Positions 32,644 through 44,160 are shown, counted from the stretch's first letter. The stretch: 64,000 bases of DNA from Microplitis mediator (GCF_029852145.1 NC_079979.1:2218501-2282500); one strand, 5' to 3'. The notes: generated by a model from the letters alone, not told the origin. A program made the numbers and translations.

Positions 32644-33640
32644 CGTAATTCAAATCAGTGCATTAGATTACAAGATATCGGACTATATAAACAGTGATTT
32701 CGAAATCCCATAGTAAAATTTTTGAATTTTCTAACTTCGATTACTTTCAACTTGTCTCCAAATAATAATTAAGAAATGAGATCTCTCTCATCGCAGACTG
32801 GACATTGTACTACAATTTCTTTTTTTAGTCGTCAAATTCCTCCGATAACTTTTGCTTAGAAAAAATTTTAAATTTCCTCCAAAAAAATGTCTGCCCAAAG
32901 AAACCCGAAATTTACATTTGAATTTATCTCCAGATCCAATCAACTGACCCCCATTTTTTTTTTTTTAATTGTAGCCAAAACTCCCTAGAATCCAACCATA
33001 GTCATTTTCCTCCGATGCCCATCTTACCCCAGTAACAAATAAAACTTGAAACTGAGTATATCCGGCTCCCGACACTACTGACACGATATTCAAATATCGA
33101 ATTACTGAGCACAAAGTATCCAAGGAGGATGTTCAGGGGGAGGCTCCTGAGGGTCTTGGTGACAAGGGGTAGGGCCGGGAGGGAAATAATACAGAGACAA
33201 TGAGACGAAAATGAGTAACGAGTGGTAGATTCATTCGCGTAAGAAGACAAGCAATATCTTGTTTCTTTAATAAAACGGAAACGAAATGTAATCGTATTAT
33301 TTGTCTGCAGACTGAATTTGTCTCAAGACCCCCGTGATAATAAAAAGAATAAAATATATATGAATTTATATATTTAATAATGATAATAAATGAAAGAGCA
33401 TTGAGAGTTATGGAAGGAATATATGAGTAGGTATCAAATAATCGGCTTCATTTGCCTTTGTCTTGGACTTAATGCTGGTATTTTTTTATTTTTTATTGTC
33501 TGGAGACTTGAACAAGTCTCTAAATTGAGTTTTGTTTTATTGTTGGGGGGAAAAGTTGTAAAACGAGTGGAAATTAGAGAAAATGGAAAATTTCAGGGAA
33601 TTTTAAAGCCGACCCGCCAATTCTGAAAAATAAGATTTTT
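32644..33640. other. Dispersed-repeat remainder and single-copy island
   Basis: 32,644-32,690 completes the dispersed-repeat unit (acaagATATCGGA). 32,690-33,000 is AT-rich. 33,000-33,300 is a GC-richer island containing the candidate minus-strand exon at 33,028-33,104. 33,300-33,640 is AT-rich with an accidental frame (33,423-33,626). Confidence 0.4.
33028..33104 (-). CDS. Candidate 77-nt coding exon
   Basis: On the minus strand a pyrimidine-rich acceptor (tactttgtgctcag) precedes 77 nt ending at a strong TGGG|GTAAGA donor (GT at 33,027-33,026). It lies within an 82-codon open frame (33,250 to 33,002). Two frames stay open across the exon. One (NSIFEYRVSSVGSRIYSVSS) joins in phase with the exon at 35.7 kb upstream and that at 12.3 kb downstream. 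The other reads as beta-rich sequence (IVSVVSGAGYTQFQVLFVTG). Not recognised. Confidence 0.35.
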
Positions 33641-35470
33641 TATAAATTTTTATTTTTGAATTTTGAAAATATATAACTTTGATACTTATTATTATTAAGG
33701 GTCATTTTTGGGCTCATTTTAAAGATCAGAATCCCGGTTACAATTTTCATTTTTTGTGTGATCGATTTCTAGTCAATAGCTTTCGAGATATTGACGTTTT
33801 TTCATTTCTTGATATGAGAAAATTGCGAATTTTTCATAATTGCCCGCATGAAAAAACTTTATATGTGAAAACATATATGATAGAATATATGAATATTATA
33901 ATGTGATATATTGTACAATATATAAAATAATATTTATAATTTTGCCGTATTAATATATGATAATATATTGAAAAAAAATATATTGCTAGAAGATATTATC
34001 AATATATTTATCAATATATGAATTTTTATGTATGTTTTACATATATATTTTAATATATCTTTTTTATATTGATATATTATATTGAAAGTAGTATATTAAT
34101 TAATATATAGTATTTTTTATATTTTTTCTATATGTTTTCCAATATAATGCGAAATATATGGTTTCCAATATATTGTAAAATATATGGGACTTTTTTTACT
34201 TTTCTTAGGTTATTGCCAGTAAATATAAGGTCAATGAAAAGAAGGAGAAAAAATAATAAATTTAACTTTTTTTTGTGGAATTGTGTAGAAATTGAAAAAG
34301 TATATTAAAAAATAAAATTTTCAATATATTGCGAATAATATAAGTTTTGATATACTGGAAAAATATAATTTCAATATACCGCGAACCATATATTTAATCA
34401 TATAAATTCTTTCATATATAATCAATTATATAGAGACCATATACCACTAATTATATGAATCAAAATATATGGATATATATATCAAGTTTATTATATTATA
34501 CTTATAAATTATATATATACTATCCATATATGATAAGAATATATTGAGCATTATATGAGATAATATATATAGAAAAATACAAAACATTATATACAAGTAA
34601 ATATATTATGATAAATATATAATCCAATATATGTAAAAAACATATATTTTTCAATATAGATATTTTTGCCGCTATATATTTATCACATATTCACCATATA
34701 TTTTGTTATATACTTTTAACAATATATAGCTTTTCCATGCGGGTGTCGTTTCTTAAAGTTTAAAAATTCATAACTTTCAAACTTATCAAAATTAAGAGAC
34801 GTTTGAGGTCTCATTTTAAAGATCAGACCTCAGGCTACAATTTTTATTTTTGTATGATCAACTTCCGATCAATGGTTTTCGAGATATCGACTCTTATTAA
34901 TTTCTTGAAATAAGAAAAATTTTAATTGTATATTTTTTAACCTTTAAAAATTTATAAATTCCAAAATTATTACAATTAAGGGCCATTTTTGGTCTCAATT
35001 TAACTATTAGATTTCCAGCAACAATTTTCATTTTTGTGTGTTCAACTTTTGGTCAACAGCTTTCGAGATATTGACTTTTCTTCATTTCTTGAAATAAGAA
35101 AATTGTGAATTTTTCATAATTTTCATTTTTTAATGTTTAAAAATTCATAACTTTTAAACTTATGAAAATTAAGAGACGTTTAAGGTCTCAATTGAAAGAT
35201 TAGACCTCAGGCTACAATTTTCATTTTTGTGTGATCAACTTCCGATCAATGGTTTTCGAGATATCGACTTTTATGAATTTCTTGAAATAAGAAAAATATT
35301 AATTTTATATTTTTTAACCTCTAAAAATTTATAATTTTTAAAATTATTATTATTAGGGGCCATTTTTGGTCTCAATTTAAAGATCAGATTTCAGGCAACA
35401 ATTTTCACAACCATGCAATCAATTTCTCATAATATCTTTTCAAGATATCGAACTCCAGAGTATTATCTTT
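33641..35470 (+). repeat. Dispersed TCGAGATATCGA repeat, several tandem copies split by an insertion
   Basis: Units end at about 33,785-33,796 (TTTCGAGATATTGAC), 34,876-34,890, 35,058-35,072, 35,256-35,270 and 35,444-35,456. Spacing of the last four is about 185-195 bp. The 900-bp element at 33,843-34,743 interrupts the array. Confidence 0.8.
33843..34743. mobile_element. CCCGCATG element, copy 2 (901 bp)
   Basis: Same ends and interior as copy 1 (22,682-23,581) with few differences, in the same orientation, and flanked by TG on both sides. High similarity between copies indicates recent spread. Inserted in a dispersed-repeat array. Confidence 0.88.
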
Positions 35471-35698
35471 TTTTAAAAAAAAATTTCCTAAAATAAATAA
35501 TTAATCAAGGGTAATTACAATTATCTCCATACATCACATCAAGTGGCGCCACTTTCTCCGTCTACTAATTTTCTTCGAATAAAATAATAAAACAATCCCG
35601 ATCAAAGACTACCGATATTATGAAGGTAAAAAACCAAAAAAAAATAAAAATGAACAAACAGAATCTCGATTGGAGTATGGACACTATAATTATCCTAC

Positions 35699-35807
35699 CC
35701 AAGGTAATCATGAACGGATAATTCTCCAGTATAAGCATCCATACAAGATATTATACCGCAAGTTGAGCCACCGAGTTCCGCAAAATTAGTATTTCCATTA
35801 CTGGCTA
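35699..35807 (-). CDS. Candidate coding exon (unrecognised protein)
   Basis: On the minus strand, acceptor gatgtatacag (AG at 35,809-35,808; alternative TAG at 35,806-35,805) opens a frame ending at a CTTGG|GTAGGA donor (GT at 35,698-35,697). It includes ASNGNTNFAELGGSTCGIIS followed by CMDAYTGELSVHDYLG, with protein-like composition and two cysteines. A branch-site-like tttaac lies about 30 nt upstream of the acceptor. A TAG two bases after the donor would stop read-through, consistent with a true exon end. Not recognised; possibly extracellular. Phase fits the candidate exon at 33.1 kb. Confidence 0.45.
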
Positions 35808-35809
35808 CT

Positions 35810-36110
35810 GTATACATCATAAGTAATGAGTTAAATATTTTTTTTTATTCCAATCAAAGATAAAACGAGGAGAGAGAGAAAAAAAAGGACCGCGAGTGAG
35901 AGGGGGAAGGGAGAGGAAAGGGACCACCTACACCTGTCGTAACAAATTTATTTGTTTGAGTCAAAGTTTTAAGTGTTATGTATTGTAGATTGAGATAAAA
36001 CTCGAGTTTTGGTGATTGCAGGTGCAGATAGTGCTCACCTGGATTTATGAGAGTGATAGAAATTGAGAAATTGCTAGAAAAGGTTTTATTGTAACAGGTT
36101 TTTTATTTTT
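35810..36110. other. Single-copy, partly purine-rich segment
   Basis: Contains a GAGAGAGAG/GGGAAGGGAGAGG purine tract at about 35,868-35,922. This corresponds to a distant pyrimidine tract for the minus-strand candidate exon. No other feature. Confidence 0.35.
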
Positions 36111-36515
36111 AGTCTTGTGATATAAACTTTGGGGCACGATAACTTGGAAGCTATGGATCGGAAGTTGATCATGAAAAAACGAAAATTATAGCGGAAAGTC
36201 TAATCTTTTGTTTGCGACCTCAAACGTCTCTTAATATTGATAAGTTCGGAAGTTATGATTTTTAAAAGTTCAAAAAATAGTAATCATAAAAAATTCGATT
36301 TTTTCTAATTTCCAGGAATGAATAATAAGCGTCGATATCTCGAAAACTATTGGTCGGAAGTTGATCATGCAAAAAGGAAAATTGTAGCCGGAACTCTAAT
36401 CTTTAACATGAGACCAATTATGGCCGAAAGTATTAATAATTTTAAAAGTTATAAATTTTTGAATTTAAAAAAAGAAGATTGGATCAAAATACGGGCCTCT
36501 AGATTTATAGTTTGA
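36110..36515 (-). repeat. Dispersed TCGAGATATCGA repeat, inverted, two copies
   Basis: Reverse-orientation units (tggaagctatggatcggaag at 36,145; CGATATCTCGAAAACTATTG at about 36,333). Each continues through ttgatcatg, aaattatagc and ctaatctttt. The 65-codon frame at 36,318-36,515 is a product of the repeat. Confidence 0.75.
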
Positions 36516-37058
36516 ATTACTTATAATACCCATGAAAAAACTTTATATGTGAAAAAATATACTTTAAAATATATGAATATTATAATGTGATATATCGAAC
36601 AATATATAAAATAATATTTATATATTTTTGCCGTGTTAATATATGATAGTATATTGACAAAAAATATATTGCTACAATATATTAATTATATATTTATCAA
36701 TATAACTTTTTTCATGTATGTTTAGCATATATATCTTGGTATATTTTATTTTATATTGATATATTGTATTGGAAGTAGTATATTTATTGATATACAGTAT
36801 GATGTATATTTTTCATATAAGTTTTCCAGTATATTGCAAAATATATGGTACTTCATATATTTTGCAATTTATAACGTCCAATATATTGCAAAATATATGG
36901 TACTATACATATTTTTCGTACTATGGTATGTGACATAATAAAAACCATGCATTTTAGTTTGTAATTTTCATGTCTATGCTATCGGGCAGCTTCTCAAAAA
37001 ATATAGATATTTAAAGACGATAATTTTCAATATATCGAGAAAAATATAATTTTTAATA

Positions 37059-38097
37059 CACTAATGCAAAAAATTAAAGGAGCAGAAAAATTTCATAAAT
37101 TTTTTAGTCATTTTTGGAAGGCTGTAACTCAGTGAAAAATAATCGTATCGAGATTTTAAAAAAAGCATTTGATAGCTTGAAATCTCTAGTTTTGATGCAT
37201 TTTTTTCAAAATTTTTTAAAAGCTCCGGTTATTGCGCAAACATGAGAAATACCGCGAGACAAAAAATTTCTAAACTTTTTTTTTTCGAAGAGCCCACGGA
37301 CCGCGGAAAAATTTTTTCAACTAAACGAATGCACAGCACGTTTAGGAAATTTATTCAGCTTCAATTTGGTTTTTTTCTTAACCTCGTAGGACGATTTGTC
37401 GAAGAGATATCAGCCTTCAAACAGAAAATGATCCTTTTGGCTTTGATCTTTGATATTTCAGGTACCAATGATCGCACAGTAAGTTAAAAGGCGGCGTTGA
37501 AAACTTGAATAAATTCCCTACAAGACACTGTCATCATTTTTTAGAAAAAAAAATTTTTTTTATTTTTAACATCCATTAGAAGTAAGTACAAAAAAATGAC
37601 TTTTTTTGGTTTTTTAGTAAATCAACTGCTACTTTGCAAATATCGATAAAAAAAATAATGTTGCCAGGGACTTTTTTAGCTTAATGTACCCCCAAGACCC
37701 CTGTAAATTTTTAAATTGATCTATTGAACCGTTTTTTGGGAATCATTGATCAAAGTTTAGCTAAACAATTAAAGGAGCAAGTTTTGTTCTTTTAATTGTG
37801 TAATCATAATCAAAATGAAAAAATTATTTTTTTTTGACTTTTCTCAAATTTTTGCGTTGGTGACTCAGAAAAAAAAAAACAATTTAGAAATTTTTTGTCT
37901 CGTGGTATTTCTCATGTTTGCGCAATAACCGGAGCTTTTAAAAAATTTTGAAAAAAATGCACCAAAACTAGAGATTTCAAGCTATCAAATGCTTTTTTTA
38001 AAATCTCGATACGATTATTTTTCACTAAGTTACAGCCTTCCAAAAATCACTAAAAAATTTATAAAATTTCTCTGCTCCTTTAATTTTTGCATTAGTG
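37059..38097. mobile_element. Foldback element with ~210-bp TIRs and TA target (Tc1/mariner-like ends)
   Basis: Both ends read CACTAATGCAAAAA-TTAAAGGAGC inward, and the inverted arms extend about 210 bp (through 'ggttattgcgcaaacatgag' on the left). TA flanks each end (37,057-37,058; 38,098-38,099). It interrupts copy 3 of the CCCGCATG family: the host reads ttttaata-[element]-tattggaaaa, where intact copies read ttttgatatactggaaaa. TIR start and TA target suit Tc1/mariner/IS630. The 81-codon frame inside (37,242-37,487) is not a recognisable transposase. Confidence 0.85.
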
Positions 38098-38219
38098 TAT
38101 ATTGGAAAAATATAACTTCAATACATCGCAAACCATAGATTTAACCATATAAGTTCTTCCATGTATGATCAATTATATACAGACAATATATATCACTAAT
38201 TATTTGAGTCAAAATATAT

Positions 38220-40089
38220 GGGTCATTCCACCAAATAAAATTATTTTTACGGGGCGACCCTCGTCGATTTGGTTCTAACTTTGTGGAGTCGTTCTATATA
38301 TTAAAAAAAAAATTCTCTGAAAATTTGAGCCTTTTATATGCAGCTGTTTCAAAGTTATGATTTTTTTAATTTTTTTTTAATTTTTGTTTTCAACTTTTTC
38401 ATTAATTTTTTTGAAGGGGAAATTTTTTTTTAAAAAATGAGCACATAACAGTTTTTCGTAGGAAAAATTCTCAGCTTTCCAATAAGAATATCCATTTTTT
38501 ATTCTATGTTACAGAAGACCTTTTAAAATTCGATTAAAGACGAAAAAACGATTTTTATGACTGTGCGGCGCTTGATACATCTAATTTGATATTTTTTTCT
38601 GAAAGCTGAGACTTCTTCCCACAAAATATGTGATTTTCACGATGTGCATATTTTTTGTTTGAACAAAATTAAATAAAATATAAACTCTCTACGATTAAAA
38701 AACGTTAATTCTTATTTGTTTTGAGGATGTTGATACATTTTTAACACATATATATCTTAAGCTATCAACAATAAGTGAGATAGGGTGCACTGCTTGTGCT
38801 TCTTTCACCGTTTTTGACTCCAAGTATCGTACGTCTAAAACATTTATTTTTAGAAAAAGTCATCATTCCCTAATTAAACGAAACGATTCGAAACGATTTG
38901 TAATGTTAAATGCCCATAAAAAGGGTAATTCAAAAGTATTAAAAGTATTCAAAAGCATTAAAAAGTATTTAAAATTTTTTTTCCAATCGTTTTAAGTCGT
39001 TTCTTTTAATAAGGGTTGGTGATAACAGTGAAATCAACGCTGGTAAAATTTTGAATATCCGGATGTATAAATTTTGCGGTGTGAGGATATGTTTTCGGGT
39101 ACGTATCTGCAGTAAAGCTCTAAAAACAAAAATTATAAAACGATTTTTCATGATACCAGCATCAATGGTTCAAGTCTAGGAATTAGTAATTTGAACTTTG
39201 ATTCTTGTGTTTTGTTCAATAGTGATTTCAGACTATTGATGTCATCTGCGTTAATGACAGTTCTGACTTTGTAATCAAGTTTTATAAGAATTTGTGTACA
39301 TAATAAATAGTATTTATGGTTTCTGTTTAGTTATAAATTGCAAATCATAAGTTAGGCGTACACTAATGGTTGATCACACCATTGGTCGTCATATAACTTG
39401 ATTCTAACTAGCTGCTGACACTGATAATAATTTTCAATGCAGGTAATCATGAAAAAAATAGTGTGTAACACTAGATGAAACACAACTTCAGATTGCAGTT
39501 ACTGTCAGCTTTTGCCTACGGCTCGGGCAGCCTACTTTACTTTCGTCTGACATCGTTTTGTTTCATCTCTTGCCACACAATGAATTATTACAGTTTGTTA
39601 AAACTATAAAATCAACGACTTGCATTTTAATAATTATTGATTTTGTTCAAACAAAAAATATGCACATCGTGAAAATCACATATTTTGTGGGAAAAAGTCT
39701 CAGCTTTCAGAAAAAAATATCAAATTAGATGTATCAAGCGCCGCACAGTCATAAAAATCGTTTTTTCGTCTTTAATCGAATTTTAAAAGGTCTTCTGTAA
39801 CATAGAATAAAAAATGGATATTCTTATTGGAAAGCTGAGAATTTTTCCTACGAAAAACTGTTATGTGCTCATTTTTAAAAAAAAAATTTCCCCTTCAAAA
39901 AAATTAATGAAAAAGTTGAAAACAAAAATTAAAAAAAAATTAAAAAAATTATAACTTTGAAACAGCTGCATATAAAAGGCTCAAATTTTCAGAGAATTTT
40001 TTTTTTAATATATAGAACGACTCCACAAAGTTAGAACCAAATCGACGAGGGTCGCCCCGTAAAAATAATTTTATTTGGTGGAATGACCC
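38220..40089. mobile_element. Foldback element with ~450-bp TIRs (GGGTCATTCCACC ends)
   Basis: Left arm from GGGTCATTCCACCAAATAAA (38,220). The right arm is its inverse, ending TTGGTGGAATGACCC (40,089). Near-perfect inverted identity runs about 450 bp on each side (to about 38,672 and from about 39,638). ATAT occurs immediately outside both ends, possibly a 4-bp target duplication, but the host is itself TA-rich. The central approximately 960 bp is unrelated single-copy DNA without a convincing ORF. Superfamily not assigned. Confidence 0.85.
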
Positions 40090-40293
40090 ATATATAAATT
40101 TTATTATATTATACTTTATAAATTACATATATATCATCCATATATGACAAAAATATATTGAGCATTATATGAGACAATATAAAACATTATATAAAATGAA
40201 ATATATTATCAAAAATATATAATCCAATATATGAAAAAAACATATATTCATAAATATATATATTTTTAACAATATATAGCTTTTCCATGCGGG

Positions 40294-41018
40294 TAGTTTT
40301 TCCGTCATTTCACTCACAATTACTCTCATCCCTTTCCTAAAAATCAAAATCACTCGTATCTATATATTCAGAGTTTGAAAATTCTCCGAAATATTTTTCT
40401 CTCCATAGTTATAAAGTCGAAGGACCAAAAAAATATTTGATTTTTATTTTTTCACGAATTTTGATTCGCACAATTTTCTTCGTAATTATATACTTAGATA
40501 AGTATGCCAGTAAATATTCTTCGCGATGGTGGCTAGAGTAAGTAGCGAGTTGAATTTACGAGATGAAGCGTAAAGCGGACATTTATGAGACGGAAGAGGA
40601 AAAAATAGTCTTACTGATATGACTAGTCTATAAGTAAAAGTGCACGTGTGCATAGGAAAGGTCTTTTAACTTCCTAGATTACACTCAGCCAAGTCATATA
40701 TTGATCATCACAATATTCGCTAATGCTACAATATTATTATTATCATTATTATTATTACTCAGTGAAACGAATCGGATAAAATTAAAATCAAATTCACGGA
40801 ACTCGATGATGATCTCAGCTAATGAGCACTTTTTTCGGCTAATTTTAACAAATGTCATTATTACTATTTTTTTTTTAGACTGAGGACTTGCACACTCAAT
40901 AATGATCATCGATATTAAGAAAAACAACAATAAAAATGGATATTGACGAAAGTAGAAAAAAATTTTAAAAAAGTTTGCTGGAAAGATTGAACTTTTAACT
41001 ATAATTTTCATGTTTGTG
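40294..41018. other. Single-copy sequence and start of a dispersed-repeat unit
   Basis: 40,380-40,690 is GC-richer, with a plus-strand acceptor-like site (tatatacttag, about 40,498) and a GTAAGT (40,540) that could bound a 43-nt micro-exon, judged too weak. 40,700-40,960 is AT-rich. 40,960-41,018 begins a dispersed-repeat unit. Confidence 0.3.
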
Positions 41019-41284
41019 CATGGAAAAAAATAATCGGTAGCAGCTACCGATTATTTCGGTAGCTATTACCGATTTTTTGAGTATCAGTTACGTACACACA
41101 CTCACACACACACGCACTCGCACGCACACGCGTACCCAGGCGCACACACACTCGTATACAGAGGAGCACACACGCGCACGAACACTCGTACACAAATTTC
41201 TCAGAAAGTTTTTTTTTGTCCACTGAAATTCGTCAGTAGAACCGGAATAATCGGTAGCGGCTACCGATTACTTTTTTCCGTATG
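41019..41284. mobile_element. Small 'CAC'-like foldback element with GGTAGCNGCTACC palindromes
   Basis: The left end, CATGGAAAAAAATAATCGG, is followed by TAGCAGCTACCGATTA. The right end is the inverse, TAATCGGTAGCGGCTACCGA followed by TTACTTTTTTCCGTATG. It lies inside a dispersed-repeat unit whose text resumes in register (attttcatgtttg...taattaacttctgatgattg). Flanks are TG/TA. Only 266 bp, with a CA-rich centre (41,090-41,200). Confidence 0.7.
41090..41200. repeat. Interrupted (CA)n/(CG) alternating purine-pyrimidine tract
   Basis: CACACACACTCACACACACA followed by cgcactcgcacgcacacgcg and similar. Long alternating purine-pyrimidine sequence of this kind favours Z-DNA. It sits at the centre of the small foldback element. 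Confidence 0.8.
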
Positions 41285-41691
41285 TAATTAACTTCTGATG
41301 ATTGGTTATGGAGATATCGACTCTTATTGATTTCTTGAAAGAAGAAAAATTTCATTTTTATATTTAGGAGAGAGTGGGTCAAGAAGGCCCCCTCCAAAAA
41401 TTTAATCAACAATGTTTTTTTCTAATTAACATAAATTCGATATATTTGCGCATTTTTAGCCCTACGCATGTTATCTGGGGCAAAATTTACCAGCCGAGAA
41501 TTCTGAAAAAAATATTTTTTTATATTTTTATCGTCAAATTATAAAAAATTGAATATACTTATTTATTTTTTCGTCTAATTCTCTATACCTGGGGTAAATT
41601 TGGCCACTAAAAATGTTTGAGAATAACAATTTTTTTTTTTTTAAAGTTAAATTTTTCGATTTGATAAATTTTTACGGTATTTACACATATA

Positions 41692-42689
41692 CACTGAGAA
41701 AAAATTTCTCTTTGGACAATTAAATTGGTTTTGTTGAATTCTATTAAGCTAAAAATTATTTGGGACAACTAAATTTTATTACGTCAATATAATCTATTTT
41801 ATCATTTTTAACAAATAATTTAATAGACTCTATTTGGTTGACATTAATATTTCTCTCTCTAAGATAATAAAATCATATGGTAGAGTTAAGAAAATATTTA
41901 TTTAAAGGACAACTAAACTAATTTGTAGTGCCAACAAATCGAAATATTAGAGCAAAATATTATTATATTAACTGTAATAAATATTAATTAGACACAAAAA
42001 AATATATTCATTTAGAATAAATATATATATTTGTTCGATGTTAATAAATATATATTTGAACTTAATGATTATTGATTTAAAAGTTATGGTGTTAGGCAGC
42101 AGCAGCTGGAGTAGTTCAATGCTCGCCACTAGATCGCGCCCACCATTTGTGGTGTCCCTGGTAAGATACTTATTTCGGAGTTTTTATATTCCGAGATTGA
42201 AGCATATAAGAGACGAGTTATCCGCTGAAATTTTTCGACAGTAATATGTGGGTACACTGTATTACACTCTGACATTAATGTTGAAGATTAATATTTTTCC
42301 TGAACAATTTTTGTCAGTACGAAAAGAAGTACTTGTGAAGGGAATAAATTATTTTTCTAAATATGCATTCATTGCACTGTTCAATAAATATTCTGTCATT
42401 TCAAAATAATATTTAATTATTATCAATAACTCATTCTCTAGAATGATCACTCATACATTTCATTATGACTACTTTATAAACACTACAGGTAATCAATTTG
42501 ATTTTATGCTTGCTACTAAACGCGCAATTATCTTTACTAAATATTTCATAGTTTCTAATCACTCGTTTTGTTGGTGGATTATAAAATATTTAGTTAAAAC
42601 AACCAAATATATGATTGGCAATGGGCAATCAAATCATTTTGTTGTCATAACTAAAATTTAGTTGTCAGTAGAAAATTTTTTTCTCAGTG
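41692..42689. mobile_element. 'CAC' family element with ACAACTAAATTTAGTTGT motifs
   Basis: TIRs CACTGAGAAAAAATTTCTC (41,692) and the complement of CACTGAGAAAAAAATTTTCT (42,689), each flanked by TA. Host text in the other 'GGGG' elements continues across the site (cacgaatatatttatcgaaa near 22,650 against cacata-TA...TA-ctctttgaaa here). Inside, 'ggacaattaaattggttttg' and 'ttgttgtcataactaaaatt' are inverted echoes. Frames (42,038-42,244; 42,443-42,661) are not recognisable. Confidence 0.8.
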
Positions 42690-42987
42690 TACTCTTTGAA
42701 ATAATATTAATCTACACCTGCACAGGAATCATGGGACCATTGCTTACAATTTTTATATTGAATCCATGATTCTTTAGATTCCGAATCAAGTCCATTGCAA
42801 TAGAAATAGTCCGTTACAATCACCAGTTTTAACTTTTTAACAATTTTTTATTCTCCAATTTTTTTTTTTTGTGTTTTAGACTTTATTTTATTTTTGCTAA
42901 ATCCAGGAGTTTTCTTCCTTATTTTGGTGGCAATTTCGAATTCTGATTCAACTGTATTGCAATAGATGTGAAAAAATCATTACAATC

Positions 42988-43045
42988 TTGCATACCTCAA
43001 GCACAAAAGCGCTGAGGCCGCTTTATAATCGGTCTAAATTTTTTT
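42988..43045 (-). mobile_element. Very short fragment matching the 3' end of the 30.3-kb retro-insert
   Basis: The sequence gcatacctcaagcacaaaag ... gctttataatcggtc is inserted in host text that is continuous at 23,855 (aatcattacaatc/aatttgtttttagtaag). It matches the low-coordinate end of the 30,298-30,914 segment. Sharing one end but not the other is what severe 5' truncation of a retrotransposed RNA would give. Confidence 0.45.
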
Positions 43046-43127
43046 TTTCTAGTAAGAGTGGGGGAACGATTGATTACACATTAAAATTTTTTTTTTTTAA
43101 GTAATATAGAAGTAAATATAATCGTCA

Positions 43128-44160
43128 CTCTCTAAACCTGAAATAGTGAATTATCACTAATTCACAGTGTATATTTACTATTTGCCACAGCTAAAAGTCG
43201 GCCACTTGGAATTAGTGCATATACACTCATTTACCTAGTGATTTTAAAAAGTAACCCGTATAAAAAAGTTGCGGTATTCCGCAGGTGATCCGCTGATTAT
43301 CATGTGGAAGTCATATTTTGACACAAATATGAATTCCGGATGAATTCCTAATGAATACACAAAGATAGTATAGAAATATAGTTCAAGTGATAGATTGTAA
43401 GAAAAATTCTATTGCAAAAAAAATTTTTTTTTCTTGCGGGGAAATTGGGAGTTTTTTTTAGCGGAGTGATCTCGGAGTGAAGTGGATTTTATTTCACTCC
43501 CAATTCACTCCTGTCCGGAGTTTTAACGTTTCAATGAATTTATATTAAACTGTTAAACACTTCGCGAATTTTTTTTAGTGTATTGACCTAAAAGAGCTTT
43601 AATTAATAAATTTTTCAAATTCATTTTAGTTTAGAAAAAAAAAATTGTTTCTGTAGAAAATTATTTTACAGGTGGTTCATTATGCCCCAGATATTGCAAA
43701 TCAGCTTAAAATATCAGAGATAACATAATTTGACCGAAAATGAAAGAAAAAAAAAATTTACTAAATTTTTGAAGGGGGCCTTCATGCCCCAGGTTCCCCG
43801 ATTACTTCGTTACTGCTAATTTAAAAAAAAAATATCTCTCATTTTACGTGTCAACTTATAATATAATCATTACAATCTATTCCTAACTTTCTTTCCATAT
43901 TATCATTTGATACTCATCCGGAAATCATCTGAAATTCATATTTGTGTCAAAATATGACTTCCACATGATATTCAGCTGATCACCTGCGAGTTACCGGTGG
44001 AATCCCGCAACTGTTTTACACGGGAATGTTTTAAAGTTACTGCGTAAAAAGTAAAATTTTCACTATTTATACATAAAATTCACTTTTTTCCAGTGCATTA
44101 GTTGATCACTGGGAAAAACAGTTAAAATTTAACTATATTTAACTATTCAAGTTTAGAGAG
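43128..44160. mobile_element. Foldback element, CTCTCTAAAC ends (2-bp CA target proved)
   Basis: The left arm CTCTCTAAACCTGAAATAG and right arm CAAGTTTAGAGAG are inverted. Further inward both arms share 'catatttgtgtcaaaatatg' and 'cttccacatga' blocks. CA lies at both edges (43,126-43,127; 44,161-44,162). The homologous host at 23,925 (gtagtcaagagaag) has a single CA. The centre carries a possible further insertion bounded by CGGGGAA boxes (about 43,437 and 43,800). No coding capacity. Confidence 0.8.

Larger units (their letters stand above)
36528..40293. mobile_element. CCCGCATG element, copy 3, split by two later insertions
   Basis: The left end is eroded (cccatgaaaaaactttatat). The right end TAGCTTTTCCATGCGGG finishes at 40,293. 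Homologous segments line up with copies 1 and 2 once the insertions 37,059-38,097 and 38,220-40,089 are removed, leaving about 860 bp. It is older than copies 1 and 2 by its substitutions. Confidence 0.8.

Noticed and set aside
37242..37487. 81-codon ORF inside the TA-target foldback as a transposase
   Set aside because: No DDE motif or helix-turn-helix features visible, and far too short; part of the frame lies in the TIR arm.
40498..40540. 43-nt plus-strand micro-exon between an acceptor-like and a GTAAGT site
   Set aside because: Too short to judge coding character; splice-like pairs of this quality are expected by chance in 64 kb.
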